Shown here in pieces: positions 7,401-11,922 of a stretch of 11,922 nucleotides of DNA (positions are counted from its first letter, which is position 1; every line of letters starts with the position of its first letter). The notes under the pieces were generated by a model that did not search any database, was not told where the DNA came from, and worked only from the letters and a program-made list of their open reading frames with translations. The stretch covers positions 1-11,922 of the forward strand of contig JASHUC010000247.1 in the NCBI GenBank assembly GCA_030040235.1, given 5' to 3'. The position numbers were made by a program, and so were the translations under genes. Source of the DNA: Gammaproteobacteria bacterium (lineage in GTDB: Bacteria > Pseudomonadota > Gammaproteobacteria > Steroidobacterales > Steroidobacteraceae).

Positions 7401-7521
7401 TGCCGACGGCCGCGCGCAGCTCGATCAGACGCTCTACGTCGCGATGCCCGGCGGCAACATTCCCGTGCGCGTCACTGCGCCGGTTTTCTACGATCCGGCC
7501 GGCGAGCGCCTGCAGGGTTGA
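4456..7521 (+). CDS. soxA: sarcosine oxidase subunit alpha (NAD- and folate-binding)
   Basis: This large subunit of heterotetrameric sarcosine oxidase binds NAD+ and transfers the oxidised methyl carbon to tetrahydrofolate. Domains in order: a ferredoxin-like domain (about 15-105) with no cysteines, as expected because this enzyme carries no Fe-S cluster; a dinucleotide-binding oxidoreductase domain with GAGPAG at 178-183 and a second Rossmann segment around 335-370; a SoxA-specific region with the motif YTTTGMATDQGKTSN (about 574-588); and a C-terminal aminomethyltransferase (GCV_T) domain from about 637 to the end. At 1021 aa it is somewhat longer than the roughly 965-1000 aa I expect for the family. 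The excess fits two low-complexity stretches: an Ala-Gly-Thr repeat at 408-422 and a Pro/Ala/Ser-rich linker at about 497-543. The start overlaps the soxD stop by 4 nt. The frame is continuous throughout. Confidence 0.95.
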   Translation: MSAAGLRTAAGGRIDRTRPLRFTFDGRPHTGFEGDTLASALLANGVHLVGRSFKYHRPRGILAAGSEEPNALVAVRRDEARYTPNLRATQVELYEGLEAVSQNRWPSLALDVGAINDLLSPLIPAGFYYKTFMWPRGAWRRLYEPYIRAAAGLGRAPSRPDPDRYSNRFAHCDVLVIGAGPAGLAAASTAAQSGARVILCDEQPELGGALLAATDTAPHAERIAGRPAGDWLSTTLTALERDPRVMLLPRTTAFGYFPHNFVVLNERLTDHLAAPDPRAPRERQWQVRAREVVLASGAIERPVVFSANDRPGIMLAGAARTYLNRYGVRPGRRAVLVTAGDEAYRAALDLHAAGISIELIADLRAQAEGALPDAVRRAGIEVQTQSTVLSTAGRLRVRRVQIAPVEAAGTAGTAGTTGTAGTAGRPRTLACDLVLMSAGFTPSVHLYSQSRGKLAWDERLLAFIPAAPAERVRAAGACRGLFDLDSCIEDGGEAGAAAARAALSTRGRALPAPAAVPASVRPETGNSVRSAALCAASPLSSSKAFVDWQNDVTVRDLELATREGFRSIEHVKRYTTTGMATDQGKTSNLNALGIVARELARPVPEVGLTTFRMPYTPVSFGSFAGTDRGELFDPVRTPPTHEWAARRGAAFEDVGQWKRARFFPQAGEDMHAAVVRECRAVRKACGLFDGSTLGKIEVVGPDAVTFMNRMYVNNWTSLRAGRCRYGVLLGEDGFILDDGVAARIGEDRFHLTTTTGGAARVLALLEDYLQTEWTDLSVWLTSTTEQWAVIAVQGPRARQVLQPLVEGMDIGPHSLPHMSVATGRICGVPMRLFRVSFTGELGFEVNVPADFGLAVWEAIFAAGEPYGITPYGTEAMHVLRAEKGYIIVGQETDGTVTADDAGLGWAIGQSKPDFVGKRSLARPALLAPDRKQLVGLLTVDARTLLEEGAQIVRQAGKTRPIGHVTSSYYSAALDRPIALALIADGRAQLDQTLYVAMPGGNIPVRVTAPVFYDPAGERLQG
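5677..5721 (+). repeat. 9-bp coding minisatellite (GCAGGCACT x5) within soxA
   Basis: Five tandem 9-mers are visible: three exact GCAGGCACT (5677-5703), then ACAGGCACC and GCAGGCACG. They encode Ala-Gly-Thr, three times exactly, then Thr-Gly-Thr, then Ala-Gly-Thr, at soxA residues 408-422. The unit is a multiple of three, so copy-number changes keep frame. The array sits in a surface-type loop just before a conserved strand of the NAD-binding domain. Near-identity of the first three units suggests recent slippage. Confidence 0.9.
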
Positions 7522-7526
7522 TGCGC

Positions 7527-7532
7527 GGGAGG
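7527..7532 (+). promoter_or_regulatory. ribosome binding site of soxG (GGGAGG)
   Basis: GGGAGG ends 4 nt before ATG 7537. It supports this start over the TTG at 7518, which opens a different frame and overlaps the soxA stop. Confidence 0.55.
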
Positions 7533-7536
7533 CGCG

Positions 7537-8127
7537 ATGAGCGAGCCAGAAACCTGTCATGTGAGCACCGCCCGGCCGGTGGGGGCGATGGGTCGCCGCT
7601 CACCCGATATCGTCCACAGCGCCTTGTCGAGGGCGCTGCCGCCGGCATCTCGCTATGTCCTCAAGGCGGGGCGGCAGGCGCTCGCAGCCGCCTCGGCCGC
7701 ACTCGGCCTCGCGCCCTCCGAGGCAGCCTGCCGGGCACAGGTGAGCGGCCCTCGCGCGGTCCTGTGGCTCGGGCCCGACGAGCGCTTGATGCTCGCGCCC
7801 GAGAGCGAGGGCGAGGCGATCCGGGAGGCACTCGAGCGCGCGCTCGCAGCCTTGCCACACTCCCTGGTGGATGTGAGCCATCGGCAGATGGCGCTCGAGG
7901 TCGCGGGGGCTCAGGCGGCGGCGGCGCTCAACGTGGCCTGTCCGCTCGATCTGCACCCGAGTGCGTTCCCGGCCGGCATGTGCACACGCACGGTGTTCAA
8001 CAAGGCCGAGATCATCCTGTGGCGGACGGCTGCCGAGTGCTTCCGGCTCGAGGTGGCCCGCTCCTATGCGGGATATGTGTCGCGGCTGCTCGCCGAAGCC
8101 GCCGCGGAGCTCGCCTCGAGCGACTGA
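7537..8127 (+). CDS. soxG: sarcosine oxidase subunit gamma
   Basis: This is the fourth subunit of heterotetrameric sarcosine oxidase, a GCV_T-like fold with a mainly structural role; 196 aa is typical. Recognisable family motifs are VDVSHRQ (111-117), LNVACPLDLHPSAFPAG (131-147), CTRTVFNKAEIILWR (149-163) and LEVARSYAGY (171-180). The N-terminal 20 residues are poorly conserved, as is usual for this subunit. It follows soxA after 15 nt with a good Shine-Dalgarno. The downstream gap contains a small hairpin overlapping the stop codon, so soxBDAG could end as one transcription unit here. Confidence 0.93.
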   Translation: MSEPETCHVSTARPVGAMGRRSPDIVHSALSRALPPASRYVLKAGRQALAAASAALGLAPSEAACRAQVSGPRAVLWLGPDERLMLAPESEGEAIREALERALAALPHSLVDVSHRQMALEVAGAQAAAALNVACPLDLHPSAFPAGMCTRTVFNKAEIILWRTAAECFRLEVARSYAGYVSRLLAEAAAELASSD

Positions 8128-8138
8128 GCGGTCGCTTG
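8117..8138 (+). terminator. hairpin spanning the soxG stop codon
   Basis: CGAGCGAC (8117-8124) pairs with GTCGCTTG (8131-8138) around the loop TGAGCG, including one G-T wobble, for an 8-bp stem. The soxG TGA lies in the loop. Only a short TTTT occurs about 18 nt later (8157-8160), so intrinsic termination would be weak. Confidence 0.25.
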
Positions 8139-8186
8139 CGGGTCCGAGCTCGTCGCTTTTGGCCAACCCGGGGGGCGCTCGACCCT

Positions 8187-8192
8187 TAGACT
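8187..8192 (+). promoter_or_regulatory. possible -10 element (TAGACT) for a leaderless transcript
   Basis: TAGACT fits the TANNNT pattern and ends 7 nt before the GTG start at 8200, which would place a transcript start at or next to the start codon. No Shine-Dalgarno precedes that GTG. No convincing -35 is seen at 16-18 nt spacing. This is inference only. Confidence 0.2.
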
Positions 8193-8199
8193 AACCGCC

Positions 8200-10659
8200 G
8201 TGAGAACTCATGCTCGAGCAGTCGTAGTGGGCGGCGGGGTCGTCGGCGTGAGCACGCTGTACCACCTCGCACGCAAAGGCTGGTCGGACGTGGTGCTCAT
8301 CGAGCGCGCGGAGCTCACGGCAGGCTCGACGTGGCACGCCGCGGGGCTGCTGCCGCTTTTCAACATGAGCTACACCGTCGGCCAGCTGCACAAGTACTCG
8401 GTCGATCTCTACAAGCGCCTGCCCGCCGAGACGGGACAGGACGTGAGCTTTCGCGTGACGGGGAACCTGCGCCTGGCGACCTGCGCAGAGCGTATGGACG
8501 AGTACCAGAAGTACTGCGGCACGGCGAACACGATCGGGGTTCCGTTCCGCATCATCGGTCCGCGGGAGGTGAAGGAGCTCTGGCCGCTCATCGAGCTCGG
8601 AGGGAGCGCAGAGACCGCTGCGATCGTCGGTGCGCTCTATCACCCCGACGACGGCCACATCGCCCCCGCGGATCTCACGATGGCGCTGCGCAAGGGCGCG
8701 CGTGCCCGCGGCGCCGAGATTCACGAGCACACCGAGATGACCGCGCTCGAGCGCACCGCCTCCGGAGAATGGTGCGTGCGAACCTCGCAAGGCGACATCG
8801 TTGCCGAGCACGTCGTCTTTGCGACCGGCAACTACGCCCGGCAGAGCGGGCGCATGGCCGGATTGGAGATTCCCTCGATTCCCGTCGAGCATCAGTACAT
8901 CGTCTATGACGTGTGCCCGCAGCTCGAGGCCTATCGGCGCGGTGGCGGACGCGAGCTCGCGGTGCTGCGCGAATCGGACCAGTCGTATTACCTGCGCGAG
9001 GAACGCATGGGCTGGATCCTCGGGCCGTACGAGCGCGGCGCGCCGGCGCGCTTCGCGGACGGGGTACCCGACTGGTTCGGCAAGAGCCTGTTCGAGGGCG
9101 ATCTCGAGCGGCTGCTGCCGCACGTCGAAGCGGCGCAGCGCCGCGTGCCGGCACTCGAGCACTGCGGCATCAAGGACATCGTGAACGGACCGATCGCCTA
9201 CACCCCGGACGGCAGTCCCCTCGTCGGCCCCGCATGGAACGTGCGTAATCTCTGGATCAACGAAGGACACAGCTTCGGCATCACGGCGGCCGGAGGCGCC
9301 GGTTGGCAGCTCGCCGAGTGGATCGTCGAGGGCGAGCCGGGCATCGACATGCTCGCGGTGGATCCGCGGCGCTTCGGGCCGTACGCAGGCCGCGGCTATC
9401 TCATCGCGAAGAACGAGGAGACTTACCGCAACGTCTTCACGATCCACTTCCCCGATGAGGAGCGCCCGGACGCCCGGCCCGCCAAGACGAGCCCCGTCTA
9501 CGACAAGCTCGACCGGCTGGGAGCGGTCTGGGGCCAGCGCTACGGGTGGGAGCGCGCCAACTGGTTCGCACCGCCCGGAATCGAGCGCCGGGACCGCTTC
9601 AGCTTCCGCCGTACGAACTACTTCGAGCACGTCGGCCACGAGGTGCGATTGATGCGCGAGCGGGTCGGCATCATCGATCTCACGCCCTTCACGAAGCACG
9701 AGGCCGGCGGACCGGGCGCGGAGGCGTGGCTGAACGGGCTCCTCGCCAACAAGGCACCCGCGCAGGTCGGGCGGCTCGCGCTCTGCCATGCGCTCACGCC
9801 GCGCGGCGGGATTCGCTCGGAATTCACCCTCTCGCGCATCGAGCGCGAGCTCTTCTATGTCGTGAGCGCGGGCGCCGCCGAGCGTTACGACAGCGATTAT
9901 CTGCACAAGAAGTTGCCGGCCGACGGCTCGGTACGTCTGAGAAACGTGACCGGCGCGCGCGGCTGCTTCGTGCTTGCCGGTCCGCGCTCGCGGGCCGTGC
10001 TCGGCAAGCTCACCTCGACCGCGCTCGACAATGCCGCCTTCCCCTGGCTCTCCGCGCGAGTGATCGAGGTGGGACTCGCAACGCAGGTCTATGCGCTGCG
10101 CGTGAACTTCGTCGGCGCCCTCGGCTGGGAGCTGCACTTCCCGATCGAGTACGCGCATCATCTCTTCGATGCGCTCATCGAGGCCGGCGCCGAGTTCGGT
10201 ATCGGCATGGTGGGAATGCGCGCGATGGAGTCGATGCGCCTGGAGAAATCCTACCGCATGTGGGGCCTGGATCTCACCCGCGACTACACGCCCCTCGAAG
10301 CGGGTCTGGAGCGGTTCGTGCGGATGGAGAAGGCGGACTTCATCGGCAAGCGAGCGCTCGCCGAGCAACGCTCACGCGGCGTACCCAACCGCTTCGCGAC
10401 CCTCGAGGTGCACGGCGTGGTGGATGCCGATCCGCTCGGCAACGAGCCGCTGTTCGCACCGCGCGGTGCCATGATCGGCCGCACCACCTCCGGCTACTAC
10501 GGGCACACACTGCGCAAGAGCCTGGCGATCGGCTACTTGAAACCCGAGTTCGCCACCGTCGGGACGGAGCTCGAGATCGAGATCCTCGGCGAGCGCAAGC
10601 GGGCGACCGTGCTGCCCGATTCGCCGTATGATCCCGAGAACCGCGACTTGCGCGCCTGA
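8200..10659 (+). CDS. dimethylglycine dehydrogenase, FAD and tetrahydrofolate dependent
   Basis: This enzyme is predicted to demethylate N,N-dimethylglycine to sarcosine and hand the methyl carbon to tetrahydrofolate. Residues 7-24 hold the FAD-binding GGGVVG motif. TAGSTWHAAGL (40-50) contains H46, matching the histidine that covalently binds FAD in mammalian DMGDH; the related sarcosine dehydrogenase has a GTTWHTAGL-like variant instead. DIVNGPIAYTPDGSPLVGP (about 326-344) closes the DAO domain. A GCV_T folate-binding module runs from about 433 to 720, with its C-terminal barrel about 729-819. The 819-aa length suits DMGDH or dimethylglycine oxidase. Whether electrons go to an electron carrier or to O2 cannot be told from sequence. 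The start is GTG at 8200 with no Shine-Dalgarno; the first Rossmann strand begins at residue 7, so no upstream extension is needed. Context supports DMGDH because sarcosine is already handled by soxBDAG. Confidence 0.88.
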   Translation: MRTHARAVVVGGGVVGVSTLYHLARKGWSDVVLIERAELTAGSTWHAAGLLPLFNMSYTVGQLHKYSVDLYKRLPAETGQDVSFRVTGNLRLATCAERMDEYQKYCGTANTIGVPFRIIGPREVKELWPLIELGGSAETAAIVGALYHPDDGHIAPADLTMALRKGARARGAEIHEHTEMTALERTASGEWCVRTSQGDIVAEHVVFATGNYARQSGRMAGLEIPSIPVEHQYIVYDVCPQLEAYRRGGGRELAVLRESDQSYYLREERMGWILGPYERGAPARFADGVPDWFGKSLFEGDLERLLPHVEAAQRRVPALEHCGIKDIVNGPIAYTPDGSPLVGPAWNVRNLWINEGHSFGITAAGGAGWQLAEWIVEGEPGIDMLAVDPRRFGPYAGRGYLIAKNEETYRNVFTIHFPDEERPDARPAKTSPVYDKLDRLGAVWGQRYGWERANWFAPPGIERRDRFSFRRTNYFEHVGHEVRLMRERVGIIDLTPFTKHEAGGPGAEAWLNGLLANKAPAQVGRLALCHALTPRGGIRSEFTLSRIERELFYVVSAGAAERYDSDYLHKKLPADGSVRLRNVTGARGCFVLAGPRSRAVLGKLTSTALDNAAFPWLSARVIEVGLATQVYALRVNFVGALGWELHFPIEYAHHLFDALIEAGAEFGIGMVGMRAMESMRLEKSYRMWGLDLTRDYTPLEAGLERFVRMEKADFIGKRALAEQRSRGVPNRFATLEVHGVVDADPLGNEPLFAPRGAMIGRTTSGYYGHTLRKSLAIGYLKPEFATVGTELEIEILGERKRATVLPDSPYDPENRDLRA

Positions 10660-10664
10660 CGGTC

Positions 10665-10670
10665 AGGAGG
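10665..10670 (+). promoter_or_regulatory. perfect Shine-Dalgarno AGGAGG
   Basis: AGGAGG lies 8 nt before ATG 10679 in the 19-nt gap after the dimethylglycine dehydrogenase gene. It fixes the start of the last gene and is the strongest ribosome binding site of the window, suggesting high translation. Confidence 0.85.
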
Positions 10671-10678
10671 ATTCCACC

Positions 10679-11922
10679 ATGGATCCGCAGCTCGACCACG
10701 CACCCAGAGCCCGTCGGCCGAGCGGTCGCGACGCCAAGCGCGCGGCGCGCACCGCGCGCACGACGACCTTCGTCCCCTACATCACGCGCAAGATCCCCCG
10801 CTACGAGGTGCTCGGAACGGAAGGCCTGGAGCTCCTCGAGCGCAACGCCGATACGATTCTCGAGGAGATCGGGATCGAATTCCGGGAGGACCCGGAGGTG
10901 CTGCGCATCTGGAAGGAGGCGGGCGCCGATGTGCGGGGCGAGCGCGTGCGCACGCCCCGCGGCATGTGCCGCTCGATCATCCAGCGCTCCGCGCCGCGCG
11001 AATTCACCCAGATCGCGCGCAATCCGGCACGCAGCGTCGTGATCGGCGGCGACCGCACGGTGTTCGCGCCGGCCTACGGCTCCCCCTTCGTGCGCAATCT
11101 CGACGAGGGCCGGCGCTACGCGCGGATCGAGGACTTTCGCAATTTCGTGAAGCTCACCTACCTCTCGAACTCGTTGCACCATTCGGGCGGCACGATCTGC
11201 GAGCCGGTGGACCTGCCGGTCAACAAGCGCCACCTCGACATGGTCTACAGCCACATCAAGTACAGCGACAAGCCGTTCATGGGCTCCGTCACCCATCACG
11301 AGCGAGCCGCCGATACGGTGGAGATGGCGCGCATCCTGTTCGGCGAGAATTTCATCGATCCCGCGACCGGACGGCCCCGCACGGCGATCCTGAGTCTCAT
11401 CAACGCGAACTCGCCGATGACCTTCGATGCGACGATGCTCGGGGCCTTGAAGGTGTACGCCCGCGCGAACCAGGCGTGCATCGTGACGCCCTTCATCCTT
11501 GCGGGGGCGATGTCCCCCGTGACGGTCGCGGGCACCGTCGCGCAAACGCTCGCCGAGGCGCTCGCGGGGCTGGCGCTCATTCAGCTCCTCAATCCCGGCG
11601 CTCCCATGGTGCTCGGAAGCTTCGCCTCCTCGCTCTCGATGCAATCGGGAGCGCCGACCTTCGGCACACCCGAGCCCGCGCTGGTCCTCTACGTGATGGC
11701 CGCGCTCGCGCGCCGGCTCGGCGTGCCGTTTCGCTCGGGCGGTGCGCTCTGCGCTTCGAAGATCCCCGATGCGCAGGCCGCATTCGAGTCGGCGAACACC
11801 CTGCTTCCGACCTGCCTCGCGGGGGTGAATTTCGTGCTGCACACGGCCGGCTGGCTCGAGGGCGGGCTCGCCATGGGCTACGAGAAGTTCGTGATCGATG
11901 CCGACCAGGCCGGCATGATGCA
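10679..11922 (+). CDS. MttB-family (non-pyrrolysine) methyltransferase, likely glycine betaine methyltransferase; 3' end outside window
   Basis: I translated 414 codons plus two bases without any stop codon; the gene is cut by the window edge and family members are usually near 500 aa, so about 100 residues are missing. It belongs to the trimethylamine methyltransferase superfamily. Marker segments are LERNADTILEEIGIEF (53-68), EDFRNFVKL (151-159), LHHSGGTICEPVDLPVNKRH (166-185), INANSPMTFD (241-250), PFILAGAMSPVTVAGT (271-286), MQSGAPTFGTPEP (321-333) and the SGGALCASKIPDAQAA stretch (353-368). No in-frame TAG is present, so in the visible part it is a non-pyrrolysine member, the group that includes glycine betaine:corrinoid methyltransferase MtgB. 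The first 30 residues are Arg/Ala-rich and poorly conserved. Placement after DMGDH and sarcosine oxidase suggests it makes dimethylglycine from glycine betaine via a corrinoid protein (inference); proline betaine or another methylamine is also possible. Confidence 0.85.
   Translation, partial: MDPQLDHAPRARRPSGRDAKRAARTARTTTFVPYITRKIPRYEVLGTEGLELLERNADTILEEIGIEFREDPEVLRIWKEAGADVRGERVRTPRGMCRSIIQRSAPREFTQIARNPARSVVIGGDRTVFAPAYGSPFVRNLDEGRRYARIEDFRNFVKLTYLSNSLHHSGGTICEPVDLPVNKRHLDMVYSHIKYSDKPFMGSVTHHERAADTVEMARILFGENFIDPATGRPRTAILSLINANSPMTFDATMLGALKVYARANQACIVTPFILAGAMSPVTVAGTVAQTLAEALAGLALIQLLNPGAPMVLGSFASSLSMQSGAPTFGTPEPALVLYVMAALARRLGVPFRSGGALCASKIPDAQAAFESANTLLPTCLAGVNFVLHTAGWLEGGLAMGYEKFVIDADQAGMM

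Noticed and set aside
4414..7560. 1048-aa open frame on the minus strand opposite soxA
   Set aside because: It mirrors the soxA codons, is rich in Arg/Ala/Glu/His without recognisable domains, and arises from GC-biased codon use that removes stops on the opposite strand.
7518..8189. Alternative 223-aa + frame starting at TTG 7518 over soxG
   Set aside because: It is out of frame with soxG, Arg/Gly-rich and without motifs, while the 7537 frame matches soxG throughout.
8191..10368. 725-aa minus-strand open frame opposite the dimethylglycine dehydrogenase gene
   Set aside because: Same GC-bias shadow; no motif, no ribosome binding site, and the + strand gene is unambiguous.
8200..10659. Sarcosine dehydrogenase as the identity of the 819-aa flavoprotein
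   Set aside because: The architecture is shared, but the covalent-flavin motif reads GSTWHAAGL as in DMGDH, and a complete sarcosine oxidase is already encoded next to it.
10340..11842. 500-aa minus-strand open frame opposite the MttB-family gene
   Set aside because: It spans two confident + strand genes and the gap between them, and has no recognisable domain.

Overview
The window reads as one catabolic locus of a high-GC proteobacterium. All seven supported genes lie on the + strand, packed tightly. Protein-level resemblance is to alpha/beta/gammaproteobacterial osmolyte genes (ChoXWV, SoxBDAG). The sequence alone does not fix the genus. No tRNA, rRNA, insertion sequence, CRISPR array or phage gene was seen.

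Layout: (1) 44-2804 is a quaternary-amine ABC importer. One polypeptide fuses a ChoX-like periplasmic binding protein to a ChoW/ProW-like permease, and a ChoV-like ATPase follows after 1 nt. (2) 2805-2913 is a 109-nt gap with a GC-rich hairpin and a short motif that also occurs twice at the left edge. (3) 2914-8127 is a complete heterotetrameric sarcosine oxidase operon in the order soxB-soxD-soxA-soxG. soxD and soxA overlap by 4 nt, and soxA carries an in-frame 9-bp minisatellite. (4) After a 72-nt gap, 8200-10659 encodes an 819-aa dimethylglycine dehydrogenase of the covalent-FAD plus folate (mammalian-like) type. (5) From 10679 to the right edge, behind a perfect Shine-Dalgarno, runs a non-pyrrolysine MttB-family methyltransferase. 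It is cut by the window end at 414 codons.

Together the genes form a stepwise demethylation route: uptake of choline/glycine betaine; glycine betaine to dimethylglycine (MttB-family protein, inferred, presumably with a corrinoid partner outside the window); dimethylglycine to sarcosine (DMGDH); sarcosine to glycine (SoxBDAG). The last two steps each pass a one-carbon unit to tetrahydrofolate. Individually the families are known. The less ordinary parts are the binding-protein-first importer fusion, the pairing of an MttB-family enzyme with an O2-using sarcosine oxidase, the SoxA minisatellite, and the shared short motif in front of the transporter and sox blocks. I found no clear evidence of a wholly new biological system.
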